Assembly (NCBI GenBank): GCA_008921705.1
Contig: VFFE01009068.1
Location: 837,977-901,976, forward strand
Direction of reading: 5' to 3'
Source: Burhinus oedicnemus
Lineage: Eukaryota; Chordata; Aves; Charadriiformes; Burhinidae
DNA length: 64,000 bases
The notes under the pieces are model-generated. The model was not told where the DNA came from. It searched no databases and saw only the letters and a program-made list of their open reading frames with translations. Made by a program: the position numbers and the translations under genes. This document shows, piece after piece, positions 25,151 to 36,718 of this stretch (positions are counted from its first letter, which is position 1; each line of letters begins with the position of its first letter).

Positions 25151-28100
25151 GTTACAACATAAACAATTGTCAGATGGTGTTTGACACATCATACATATGG
25201 CATATGACATATTTTGTTATTTAACCATTCTATAAATATTTTGGTAAAGGAAAGTGAAACTGTTTTCCAGACATTGAATCAAGCATAAATAATAAGAAGG
25301 AAAGAAGACTAAGTTCAAAGATCTTGTGAAATCTTTAGAAAATAGTCAAATACTTGAAAGTAAAAGTCCACAGAAGCACTTTAACTTTTGTTGCTCTCTG
25401 GCAGGTTGACGGTTGAATCAGTAATTCTCAATTAATTTTGTGAAACTTTGGTTAGAAATGATGTATCTAACGCTAGAAATGGAATGTCAACTATTGCATA
25501 AAAGATGAAAAATGTACAGGTCATAGTTGAAATGAAGGGCTAATTTATTTTGGTTATGTATTCCAAATGCAAACCCATGCATGCGAACAAAATATGCTGT
25601 GATAATTCAATGATTCAGAGGTATAACTCAATCTTGTTTCAGTGGGGTATTGCGCCTATACATTTGCTGTTTCATAAACTAATCAGAGAGCTGTTATGTA
25701 AACTTGATATCCGAAAGAATGATAAAGGGTAAGTCAACTGAGCTCTTCTTATGCACAACATTTAAAGATATAAAATCTAGATGTTTTAACATTGAAGACG
25801 CCAGTAGTGTATAATTTCAGAAGAGATCTTACATTGTCCAACTATTCGATTTTGGAAATATAACCAAGCACAAGACTTGCATTAAGCCAGCAGGGTTTCC
25901 CACGCTGAGGAGTCTGAAGCTCAGTAATACATTTGAAGACAAATCTACTGTTTGCCAAGATTGCAGAATGAATCATAGGATTATTCATCTTTAATTTTTA
26001 ATAAGCAGAGCTGTTAAGCTTTGGAAGAACACAAATTCTAATATGTGTAAACTCTGAAAAACTGTGGAAACTGAATACTCTGCACTCCTTTAAGTCAAGT
26101 TCACTCCTTAATACAGCAGAATGACTGGAGAGCATTGTGTACACATGGCAGTAGTACAGGAAATGGTCAGGAACTGGATCTTTTACAGATAGCAAAACCT
26201 CACTACTTTATAGTCGGGAAAAATTCAATCAAGAAAAAAAAATTGGAAGATGTATGTCAAATGATAGGCAATGACTGTTCTGAATCCACTGGTGGTCAAT
26301 TCGTTGTCTAGGGATAAAAAGCATTTGTAAAAATATCAACTTCATCCATGAATATGTACTCACCAAAAATCAATAATGAAATAAAAGATACATTCTGTGG
26401 CAAGCAGTTGTTTCCCTGTTATGATCGTGGATATCCTGGGAGATTGTAGTATTAAAGAAAAAAGGAACGTATCTTCATAATATAACAGATAGTTAAATGT
26501 TACTACATTATATCACCGTCCTTCCACATAGCAATGTTCACAGAATGATATGCAGTATTTTCTTTGCTGTTAATCAGACTGATCATATACCTGTTGATTG
26601 GTGCAAGAAATACAAAAAAATTATGGGGAATTTATTGCATGTTGGCTGACGTGCTTAAGGACAGTACTAAGAAGAAAAGAGAGATTTGCCACAATAAGGA
26701 AACAGATGAAACAAATTAACTCTCAGGGGCATCAAAGAATGTCTGAGAAATGCGGGATTATGTCCAGTAATCTCAGGTACTGCTGAAGACACTGATACAA
26801 AATGGAAAAAGTAAAGTTAACATAAAAGACTAAAGGAACAACTCCACGTATAAAGAAAAAAAGGATCATTCAAAAATAATTATACGGCAGCATTTGAAAA
26901 GCAAAGTTCATCAAGACTCTTTTGCAGTCAGAATGAAAGTCTCAATTTGAGACCACAATATAACCATAAGAGAGACCAGGGACCTGTTGTGACAATGCAA
27001 AAAACAATGCCTGCCTGGTTTGGTAATGAACGAATTAAAAGTAGAAATGATGATGTGACTAAAGCAAAGGAATTTAACTACAAGTTAGGCTAATAATGTA
27101 CAAAAATGAGAAAAAAGAATACAAAATATACAAAGGCAAATATATTGGAGAGCTGGAACTCTGTTGTAAAACAAGTGTTAAAAGAGATTTAACAAACAGT
27201 GAAGAAGCAGTGAGAATCTTTAGAAGGAGAACACTTGTTACCTGGGGATTCAAGAGTTTCTGAAATGAATTGCCAAAATAATTCAAAGGGGTTTTGAATG
27301 GTTTTAGTGGTATAAAACGTTCTTAAGAAATGGAATTAAAGAGATCTGCTAACGGTAACCTAAGAGGTCAGTGTTGTGATGTTTGATTTTACAGCCGGCC
27401 ACTGAGGAGATGAAAAGTTAATAAGTGGCAAGAAATACAAAAAATTAACTGTCAATAGCAGGAAAAAATGTGCCCTAATATGATTGGGGACAAAGTATGG
27501 GGCCATCTAAGAATATATGAATATTAGAGAATAGATGAGTAAGTTAGCATCGACTTCTCTAAAGTAAAAATGTATGAACTGCAAATACAGTAAGATAACA
27601 AAATAGCATGACTCTGTATAAGGCAAAATCAGAATTGCCAAGTTTGTGCACACAGTATGCCAGGCTCTTCTTGCTTTCATTACACTGAACACAAAGCAGA
27701 GTTGGAAAAAGACTTGTTGAGCAAGCCCATGGCATCTTCCAAAGTTTAAGTGAAATGGAATGAATCACAAATAAACAGTACCTGAAGAGCTCACCTCCTC
27801 ATACGATCATTGTTTTGAACTCCTGTTCAAGTTTTCTTTGAAATTGTCATACTGGGTAGCTGACTCTATCACAAAGACATCTTTTTCGGACCTGCATGAA
27901 AGTGGAAGATAGGGAAGAGTTTACATACAGCGATGAGATTCCCAATATTAGCTCTTTAGTTTGCCTTACAATATCCAAGGAGTTGTACTGAGATAACTTG
28001 CTCAGTGTGGTGCAAGAACTGGAACTTCCAGAGAAATATGGAGGCTCCACTTTCATAGGATGGAATAAATGTATTTTTACATTGAGAAGGTTCTTTTAAT

Positions 28101-29140
28101 GGTGCTGAAAAAGATATCAGTTGTTGAGAGTAATTTCAATCATAGTGCTGAAGAAAATTATCTATGGTTCGTGTCAGACAAAGAAGTTTCACGTTAATAT
28201 TAAGGTCTTGTTCTAGTGAGCTGCAGGGATTCTATGCCAAAGATAATCTAAGCCTTTTCCCAAACATCTATGTCAACAAGGTATGAAGAAAACAGACTGG
28301 TTGCCTGATAAAAATATACGACACAAGCTTAAACCATTGTGCAAAAGACATCACCACATGTAATTTAGAGTAGCCTGAAATGGTGTGTTGCATAGGATTG
28401 ACTTTGGTAACAAGCATAAGCAGGTACAACGTTTGTGCTTCTTCAGCCACTAAATGCGTAAGAGAAATATCCATATATTCCATAAACACATTACAACCAC
28501 CAACAGTATAGATGCTGTAATAAAATAGAAAAAAATGCGTATAGGTTAATCTTCTAAGGGAAAAGATTAAACTGTCCTGCAGAAGGCATGGTCTTTCAGT
28601 AATGTTAAACAGGCATCTGGAGAGAGGGGAGGATGCATTTTGGATGTGAGGTTTTTTGTTTTAAAATCATACCCTTCACTGAACAGTTGGTAATTATGAA
28701 GTCTGTGTTTAGATAAGCATGAAAGATATTTTTTGCTTCTTTCCAGCCTTCTGCAGAAAAGTCACATTTCCGTATAATACTGCTCTTACTGTCAGACTCA
28801 CACTGGCTTTCCGTTGTATTTTTATTTATTTATTGAAAATTCTTCACAAAAACCTAGAAGTAGGCTAAGACGATCATGTGAGTTATAATTAATGTGCGAG
28901 AACCACAAGTATGTTCATTTTGGTATTCAGTGTAAACTACACTGAATTCTTTGGTAGATAAAATGTTAATACTCTTGGCAGCATCTGTTCCAGAAAAACT
29001 TGGAAAGTCCACGATGTTTTTTATTATAAACCCTCATTATTATTTTAAGTTAAAGAAGGAGATGTAAGAGATTATTTGTAATGCTGCTAATGCTTTTCCT
29101 GATTTCACAGAGATTTTTTTTCCTTTTGACTTTTCACAGG
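25151..29140. other. AT-rich non-coding stretch, nothing recognised
   Basis: No exon, RNA gene or transposon recognised. The short frames around 26.0, 27.1-27.8, 28.3 kb show no family signal. Confidence 0.55.
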
Positions 29141-29869
29141 TGTCATGGTTTGGGCCAGACTGGCCCAATCAGGCAGAATGACAGATTCTCCCTCTCTCCC
29201 TCCTGTTTCGCTTTCAAGGGAGGCAGGAGAGAGAGAAAAAGAAAGAATTAAGAGTTTAGAGGGAACTAAACTACTTTAATGAAATATTAATAATAAAATA
29301 ATAAAAAGGAAATAATGAAATATATACAAAACCATATCAAGCTCCCAGGATGACAGTCACATCACCAGCAGGCACTGGGGAAGTCCCAGACTGGACTCAG
29401 TGACAGACAGGACTGGATTCCGGATGTGGATTCAGGGTCAGGTTCAAAGGCAGATGAACACACAGAGTCCTCCTTGGATGCTGGCCACTGAAGAAAGGGC
29501 TGACTCCTTTGATCCCTCAGCTTTTATACAGAGCGTGAGGCAGATGGGATGGAATACCCTGTTGGTCAGTTTTGGGTCACCTGTCCTGTCTGCTCCTCCC
29601 CGCAGGTGCAACCCCTCTACGCTTTTCTGCTTCTGACCCTTCAATGGGGCAAATAACAAAGTTGGCTGCCCTTGGGTGTTACAGCAATAAGTATAAGCAA
29701 GAGCCTCTCTGCATCCCATTCCTTGGCATCAAGTATAAACATGGGTCTGATCACTCTGAGCGCAAACAGTTTCTGCCAACATGCTGTTAATTTCAGCAGT
29801 TAGAAGAGGCCTCGCTAAAAAGGAAAGTTACTGAACAAAATTGGTCGCGTTTTACCTCAAACCAGGACA
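29141..29869 (-). mobile_element. solo ERVL-like LTR, family A copy 1
   Basis: A complete 729-bp LTR. On the minus strand it begins TGTCCTGGTTTGAGG and ends AAACCATGACA. A TATA box, TATAAAAG, lies at 29,521-29,528 (minus strand) and a candidate poly(A) signal ATTAAA at 29,275-29,280 (minus strand). The flanking 5-mers are ACAGG (left) and ACTGG (right), one mismatch from a perfect target duplication, which supports a solo LTR left after recombination. No primer binding site or internal retroviral sequence adjoins it. Three further copies in the same orientation lie at 35.0, 47.7 and 60.8 kb. The ERVL assignment rests on LTR termini and 5-bp duplication length, not on an internal region. Confidence 0.85.
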
Positions 29870-31534
29870 ACTGGCAAACCAAGAAGCATCTTGGTGAAAG
29901 ACTGAACTGAACCTCTAAATGCCTCCAGCCAGAGGAGCTGGAGAATGACCCAACTGGAAACCAATGTGCAGCTTAGTGCAGACACAGGTAGGAGAAAAGA
30001 TCTGTACTAAATAGTCAGACACCTGGGCACTAACTTTTGTTCTGCTGTGAAAAGCATTGAGACACTAATATAAATGGGATATTCTAGGACGTAATTCCAT
30101 CTTCTTGAGTTTTGGTTGAGGGGTGTGGTGGGATGCAAAGTGGTTTTTTTGGTTCTGTTTTGATTAATTTTACAAACCAATGTGTAATCTCAAAGTTTCT
30201 GAAAAACACGCCGGCATCCACATAAGCAGGAGATCTTTGTATTTCAATCTTATTCTGGCATCTTTTCTTTTTAGAGAACAAGTGTATGACCTATTATGAA
30301 AAGTACAGTAAAGAAAAGACTGTTTTTCTGTAAAAGAAGAGTTCCGTCTTATACCTGGGAGCCTCTGCCACTCAGACACAAGCTGTGAAGGGCCACAGAC
30401 CACCACTGTAATGAAATCTGAGCTCGGCAGGATGAATGTGTAATTCAGAAAGGCAAATGCTTACCTTGTCCTCAAGAGCAGTAGCTGTGGCATCACAGCA
30501 GCATTTATGGACTGCAAAATTCAGGACGTGTTCTGCAAATCATTAGGGGCTATATGCAGGGCAGCAGGATCATGCTGCTCTCACCTGTTTTCAAGATGAA
30601 GACAAATTTGAACACATCGGTGGTACCTTGGTACCCTGCTACTGTAACTCAAACAATTAATTCACTCTCTGACACTTCCAAGGACTCCAGAACAGGCACC
30701 TGTTGAGTTACTGAAAGCATTCCTTTTGGAGCCAGGACCATGAATCATGAAGTAACCTGCATCCTGGACCACGTCAGCTGATATACCTAGTCCTGGCTCC
30801 TTTTTTTCCCTTTTGTTACTTGTACCTAAGGTCATCATAGACTTTTCTTCTCTTTTTCTAGACTGCCAGTGAGATCATACCACACTATTTAAATCCAGAA
30901 CACATCTCTCCACAAAGATGGCTACTTTAAAATGTCCTGTCTTTTTGGAGCAAAAGTGGTTAGAACAGAAACTCATGAACAAGCAGCAAACTTTATGCAA
31001 ATGTGACAACCAAGAATTTTTACTGCCTATAGAGGTAAAAAGAGCAATAAATCTCTTACAGTTTCTCCAGAACTGTTAAAGTTACCACTTCAGGTGTTTT
31101 TCATTCATTGAAAAGTTTTTGCAATGTGAGGAACCAGAGTAGTTCATGTGTTTAACTTACTCATTAAACACAAAGACTGTCCTAACGGGTCAGAAAAAGT
31201 GCCTTGACAGAAAGCTAAAACCATTCCAGGTTCATAGCATAATGCCAGAATGTTCACACTGTTGTTCTAAATTGAACTAAATTAGATTAAATTAGGTTAT
31301 CAAAGTAAAATGACAATCAACTATACCTTTTTTTTTCTTTTTTTCCCTTTTTTAAAACTATTTTCTGTATAACAAATGAATATAGCTTGAGCACATTTAA
31401 TAATTAAAATTTTGGAATTACCAGAAAATGCAACTCGTTGGAATACTTTTAAAATTTTCAAGGTTAGGAAAGGATGAATTTTTAAACATTTGGAACCCAA
31501 TAATCATTGAAAAAGATAGACTGAATGGGAACTT
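29870..31534. other. non-coding stretch, nothing recognised
   Basis: No exon, RNA gene or mobile element recognised on either strand. Confidence 0.5.
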
Positions 31535-31625
31535 GAGGCCAGACAGTCCAATCTGCTGCTCAGAGCTGGTGAACTCAGACCAGGCTGCTCAAGGCTTTAT
31601 CCAGTTGGATGTTGAAAATCTCCTA
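31535..31625 (-). mobile_element. CR1 3'-end fragment, antisense
   Basis: About 90 bp match the antisense of the CR1 3' region: CAGACCAGGCTGCTCAAGGC and CCAGTTGGATGTTGAAAATC correspond to the segment that in sense orientation follows the end of ORF2. The 3' octamer tail that should lie to the left is not visible, so the copy is old and truncated at both ends. Confidence 0.7.
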
Positions 31626-34329
31626 TTTCTTTCCATAAATTTTAAAAATTGAAAAGAAATCAGAATTTTAAAGACTTTATCACGTCAAGTTACCACGTCT
31701 TCTAATGTCATAAATTTTAACTGGCAAACTAAACCTTCAGAACTCTGCCAATGGAGCTGAATGGTTTCTCTGTGAAATGGAGAACTCTCTTTCACAGCCG
31801 TTCTCTTCTTAAAGTACTCCTAAAAAAACCATGAAGAATTCAGGAGTTGTTCAATGAAAACTGTCACAAAAAAAAGGGCAATATTATCTATTTGAAAAAA
31901 ACAACAAAACACATAGCTATATGTTTCCATAGATAAAATTAATTGCCTCGTTAATGTGGTACCATTTTTTTTCTGCAGCAGTGCTGAATACTACTGAACA
32001 TCTGCTACAATAAGTACCTGCAGTGGTTAAACAAATATACCAGCTGGCATGCTGAAAACACTCTGTAGACTTACCTCTGACCAGTTAACAATTTTTGCAT
32101 TAAACAAAATACAAGAAATTATTTTTTTAAAAAAATAAACAAAACAAAACTAAAACCCAACACTGAATTAATTCAATAGCGACTTGGTCTATTTGGGTCA
32201 TATAATAGACCCCATTTTTATTAGTTTCTTCTGGTTTGTTTTTTGTTTGTTTGGTTGGTTGGTTAGTTGTTTTTTTGTCTAAACTGGAAAAGAAAAGAAA
32301 TACATTGAAATGCTCTGGTAGCTAGCTATAAATACTCATTACCCAACTTTTCTTTTTTCCAGATTATCCTTACTTTCTTGTAGGACATACCGTAAATGAT
32401 CTGCAAGGTACATGAATTCTCACAGTGGTGTGTGTCTCTAGGTTGACAGAGAAGTTGCTTATTATGTAATAGCAGTTTCCTCAATTGGTTGGTACAAGAA
32501 GTGGCCACCATCTGGGTAAAAGTATGGTTGAGATGTACGGTGGTATGACGTGCAAACAAATGGTAATTCTCAATAGAAATCCTAAGATGATGTTGATCAT
32601 GTGTGTTTACTAAATGGATCCAAAGTCATGTGCCTTCCTGCAATATGCATTTCAATGAAGTCTTTATGCATGTATTAAAAGAGACAAGGATTCTTATACT
32701 TAGTAGCTTGCTTGCCTTTACAGCTCACCACTGAGAAAAACATGAATTAAATGAACTGCAATCTTTGTTGATATTACATTAATTTAAATTGTGATTCAGA
32801 TAAATGAACGTAGCCTTTCATTTACCATATTATCATTGATAGTTTCTGAAGTTGTTACTGAATATCAATTATACCATCATAGATATCATTCATATTTGTG
32901 TCAGAATGATTCTGTCAGTAGTACGAGCTTGTGTGAAGGGGTTTTTTCTTTCTTTTTTGCTTAATGTTAATTTCCAGATCTCAACTGTCAGAAAGAAAAC
33001 ACCTTGAGAGAAATGAAAGTTCAAATTGCCTAGTTTTAGATATCGATTTGCAGATGACCCTATAAAGGGTGCAACTCCTTTCCATCTCAAATGAATAACA
33101 GAACCTCTTCTGGAAAGTGTCAGTTATATCACCTCTGCTCCTGTTCTGAATTGTCCTTGGGAAAAACCTATAATTTCTCATTAACTTTTCCTACAGCTTC
33201 AGTTCAAGCTTGTCATAAGCCAGAGGAAGGCCACTAGTATGCGCCAACACAGAAGAGGCTTGATTCTGATTTCAGATAGAGGATGAACCATTTGGAATAT
33301 AATCTCCTGTATTTTACAGTAAAACTTCACAAACCTTACGGTAGATGTTACAGTTGCATATATTATAAGCTTGATAATTGATAAGAATATTTGGAAACTT
33401 CCACATTTTCAAATTTTTAACTTTAACAACTGTAATTTTTTAAATCTGCATGAAATGTACAGCTTTCTTATTAGAAAAGTATTGTTAATAGCCTCAGGGA
33501 AAAGAAAAATGTCTGTTTATACTTTTCACTTATGTTTGAGACTGAAAGTATCCTTCTCTGAAAATTCTAGTTAAGAAACTGTTATCAAATTGTTTTTTTC
33601 TCAGTGAAATGAAAAAAAACAATAACAAACTAACTACAATTGTTTCACAGAAAACACTGACATCTGTCTGTAGCACCTCTCCATATAAATGTGAGTCCAT
33701 GTTGTATAATGTAAGAGGAATTGTCAAATAATGCATCTGTGTTAATGAGAAATTTTATTGGAACGCAGCAAGACCACAGACGGGAATGATTTTTTTCCTG
33801 TGACGCTGTAGTTCTCTACATGTGGCTATGATAACAAATACCAAAGCTTTGCTTTCATGCCTCTTTGTGTCTGAACAAATTTATCCATTCTGATAACTGT
33901 ATGGACAAGGGCTATCCAATGTAAGACATAAACATCAGGCAGCTGAATTCTGTGGGGCATTGGCTTATCTTCTACAGCACCGAGTATGCCAAACACATAC
34001 AGAATAGAAGTAATAACTCCACAAATAATATAAAACTACTAGTAACTGGGTAAGGTATTTAGCTCTAATTGTTTTACAAGGCATATCCAGCTACATAGCA
34101 TGAGTCAGTCTCCTGAGATGAAGGGCAGACTTTTCACTGATTTTGACAGTAGCTGAATAAAGTCTATATACAATAGATTTCATACTGGTAGAAGTATGAA
34201 ACGTATGAACATAAATGGTAAAAATAAAGAAAAGACAAGGCAAAGTTGTTGTGCCCCTAGAAGAAACAGTTTTGCACAAGAAAAATAGAAGCTTACTGAT
34301 GAATTCTTTGCTGTGTTTGAAGACAAACT
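31626..34329. other. AT-rich non-coding stretch, nothing recognised
   Basis: No exon, RNA gene or transposon recognised. A GGTT/GTTT-type low-complexity patch lies near 32,232-32,275. Confidence 0.5.
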
Positions 34330-35036
34330 CATATTAGTAGCTGACAAGGCCTTCAAGGCCTGTTGATTGCAACAGATGCCAGAGCAGTGCGAGGAGCACC
34401 AGCAGCGGTGGCAGAGAGCAGCAGCAGGCCACATGAGGAGGGATACATGCTGACCCCGGACCCACTGGTTGGAAGAGACAGCAAGGGGCAGAGCCTGGAC
34501 CTGGCAGTGCAGAAGATTTAAACAGGCAAAAACAATCACTGCAGCTGATTGCAATGGATGAGCATATATATTTCCCAGTGGGCAGGTGTGTGGCAGTGGG
34601 CAGATATGCGGCAGCATGGTGACCACCCGGCAAAATGCACTGTCCCCTGCTTCTTCTGAGCTTCTAGCACCTGGTAGATCCAATGCAGCCACAGAAACAG
34701 AGCTCCTGTTCAAGCATACGACCTCCCAGGTTTCCAGCTGTGGGACATGTGTAGGGACATTCCTGGACGTGGAAAGTGATTGCAAGCAAGACTGCAGGAG
34801 GTGTGACCAGATTGATGAACTGCTCTTGCTTGGTGGTCAAGCTGCAGGAGGCGGTGAGCCGACTGAGGAGTATTTGAGAGTCTGAGAGTAAGACTGATCA
34901 ATGGAGCTGTACTCTGTCATCTATGATGCATAGAAGTAAATATAGCATGGCCACTACAGAGGCAGGTCCTGGATCTGTTTTGTGCCGGGAGGAAGGCAGC
35001 ATCAGAAGGGATAAGGAGGGATAAGAGAAACCCCTC
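34330..35036 (+). pseudogene. relic of a CR1 ORF1-like 5' region (Cys motif plus coiled coil)
   Basis: This 0.7-kb block is much more GC-rich than its surroundings. On the plus strand one frame reads a Cys cluster (CGTC, then CKQDCRRC) followed by DQIDELLLL (about 34,736-34,830). The heptad-like continuation KLQEAVSRLRSI, then a stop and ESES, is in the next frame, so a one-base indel lies near 34,830. A Cys motif followed by a short coiled coil of this kind is what I recall upstream of CR1-type reverse transcriptases in bird genomes; that assignment is from memory and unverified. It ends exactly where the next LTR begins. A 201-codon open frame on the opposite strand is regarded as spurious. 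Confidence 0.45.
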
Positions 35037-35646
35037 TGTCGTGGTTTGGGCCAGATTGGCCCAATCCGATGGAACGACAGATGCTCTCTCTCTCTCCTGC
35101 TCCGCTCAGGAGACAGGAAAGAGAGGGGAAAGAAAAGAGAGAAAAAAGAGAGACTTAAGTATTTAGTAGGAAATGAAATATACAAAGCCGTATCAAGCTC
35201 CCAGGATGACAATCACGTCACCAGCAGGCTCAGGGGAAGTCCCAGACTGGACTCAGTGACGGACAGGAACTGGATTCCGGATCTGGAGTCAGGATCAGGA
35301 TCAGGATCAGGATCAAAGGTAGATGCAGAGACCGAGTCCTCCCAGGACGCCGGCCATTGAAGAAAAAGAGGCTGACCCTTTGATCCCTCAGCTTATATAC
35401 TGAGCATGAGGCAGATGGGATGGAATACCCTTGTTGGTCAGTTTTGGGTCACCTGTCTTGTCTGCTCCTCCCCGCAGGTGTGACCCCTCTACGCTTTTCC
35501 GCTTCTGACCCTCCAACGGGGCAAGTAGCAAAGTTGGCTGTCCTTGGTTGCCATAGCAATAAGTATAAGCCAGAGCCTCTCTGCATACCGTTCCTTGGCA
35601 TCAGCCATAAACATGGGTCTTATCACTCTGAGAACGAACGGTTTCC
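35037..35646 (-). mobile_element. ERVL-like LTR, family A copy 2, cut by the assembly gap
   Basis: On the minus strand the copy ends AAACCACGACA at 35,037 and aligns throughout with the copy at 29.1 kb, including a TATA-like TATATAAG near 35,392-35,399. Its minus-strand start is missing: the alignment stops at the run of N, leaving about 96 bp unaccounted for relative to copy 1. Within it, GGATCA is repeated four times in tandem (about 35,291-35,315) where copy 1 has no array. Confidence 0.85.
35291..35315. repeat. GGATCA x4 tandem repeat inside the LTR
   Basis: A short hexamer array specific to this LTR copy; the same position in the 29.1-kb copy has only degenerate single units. Confidence 0.75.
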
Positions 35647-35666
35647 NNNNNNNNNNNNNNNNNNNN
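35647..35666. other. assembly gap (20 N)
   Basis: Twenty N separate the truncated ERVL-like LTR from the class II provirus 3' LTR. The right edge lies 3 bp short of the expected LTR terminus. Because about 96 bp of the left LTR and the expected upstream part of the CR1 interrupted at 42,975 are both missing, the real distance is probably longer than 20 bp. Confidence 0.98.
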
Positions 35667-36040
35667 GGTGGGCTGATTAACACGGACCCAGTGTGGTGTA
35701 CTAAATCCAACTTTGTTCACGCGAGCTGCTGTTATATAGCTACAGATACAGATATGGATCTCAACTAAGCAGACAAACAGGGTGTTCACGTACTTTGCTT
35801 TTTCTGTTTCCCATACATCCAGCATGTCCCGGTGTTCCAGGACATGAACATCCAACCACGCACAATCAGTGTTCTGATTATGTTTTTTTCACATGCACCC
35901 ACACACAGCTGTGTACTTTTGAACCCCTGTTATGGTCTGGCTGAGACCCAGTTCTACTTCTTTATCTATGTCCTTCTTCACTGCTTCTCAGGCCCGTTGG
36001 CAAGGCTGCTATCTGCCTTGCATTCCAAGATGCCGCTACA
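35667..36040 (-). repeat. provirus 3' LTR
   Basis: On the minus strand it starts TGTAGCGGCA directly after the polypurine tract and runs to the assembly gap, lacking only the last 3 bp compared with the 5' LTR. A TATA box TATATAAC lies at 35,731-35,738 (minus strand). No canonical AATAAA was seen. It differs from the 5' LTR by four transitions with no indels, one of them in the terminal TG dinucleotide of the 5' copy. Confidence 0.95.
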
Positions 36041-36718
36041 TTTCCCCCTTCTTTGTTTTGTGCCAACGACTGTAAAATCAAAGCAGCCTTCCCTCTTGTT
36101 TCTGTCTTTTGCATGCTGTGCATGGTTCGCCAGAAGATCTGTAAAACTACAAAGAAAATCACAATGACAAGAATACCAATACCAATAAAAATCCATGTTT
36201 GCAAGGTTAATCCCGAAAACCATCTTTTTGGATTGAGCTGTCTGCTAACTCGTCCATCACATTCTTGCAAGTCAAAATTTATAATTGTGATAACTGCTGG
36301 GTTAAACTATTACTTAGAGTCTTAATCTTATCATTCATATTAATCGTGAATGCTCCTTGCAAATGCGCCTTCATTTGATCCCACTCAGTATTTGATTCGT
36401 TCCATTTTAATGGTGTTACACATAAATTTTTGTCAGTGTTTCCCAATCGCAATGCAATGTCATTCGTGTTATTAGCACATTTTGGTTTTCTTCTATCCAT
36501 AAAACTGCAGCTTCCAAAGCATTTAGTCTTGTTAAGATTTGCTGATCTATTAGAGTTTGGAAGCGCATATCAGCAGTGATATTAGACAGAGCCGCTCCTA
36601 TCTCATGAGCTGCTTGAACAGACGTAACTAAAGAAGCAGTGGCTACAGAAGCACTCACTAAAATGATAATAGCAGAGACAATAAAGGCTATAAGCCAGCC
36701 GATAAATCATTTAGATCA
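35962..36718 (-). pseudogene. env: env transmembrane (TM) subunit remnant
   Basis: Encodes a hydrophobic N-terminal segment (GWLIAFIVSAIIILVSASVA, about 36,634-36,700), a heptad-repeat region containing SVQAAHEIG and QTLIDQQILTRL, a disulfide-loop region with LHCDWETL, and later NPKRWFSG followed by a membrane anchor WIFIGIGILVIVIFFVVLQI. This is the usual order for a class II TM that mediates membrane fusion. Breaks: two TGA codons at 36,707-36,709 and 36,716-36,718, at the SU/TM junction; a frameshift near 36,430; a TAA at 36,279-36,281 with another frameshift beside it. The tail frame crosses the polypurine tract and ends inside the LTR at 35,962, an unusually late end. Not functional as it stands. 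Confidence 0.85.
36041..36054 (-). promoter_or_regulatory. polypurine tract (plus-strand primer)
   Basis: AAAGAAGGGGGAAA on the minus strand abuts the TG of the 3' LTR exactly, as expected for the RNase H-resistant primer of retroviral plus-strand DNA synthesis. The env cytoplasmic-tail frame runs through it. Confidence 0.9.

Noticed and set aside
34180..34785. 201-codon open frame on the minus strand
   Set aside because: It is antisense to the Cys-motif relic, has no recognisable domain, and its length follows from the GC-rich composition of that block.
29870..35036. LTRs at 29.1 and 35.0 kb as the two ends of one provirus
   Set aside because: No primer binding site next to the 35.0-kb LTR, no polypurine tract next to the 29.1-kb LTR, and no retroviral coding sequence between them.
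35601..35855. 84-codon frame in the provirus LTR (also 42,433-42,789)
   Set aside because: It overlaps LTR promoter sequence and crosses the primer binding site in one copy and the assembly gap in the other; no sign of a superantigen-like or other LTR gene.
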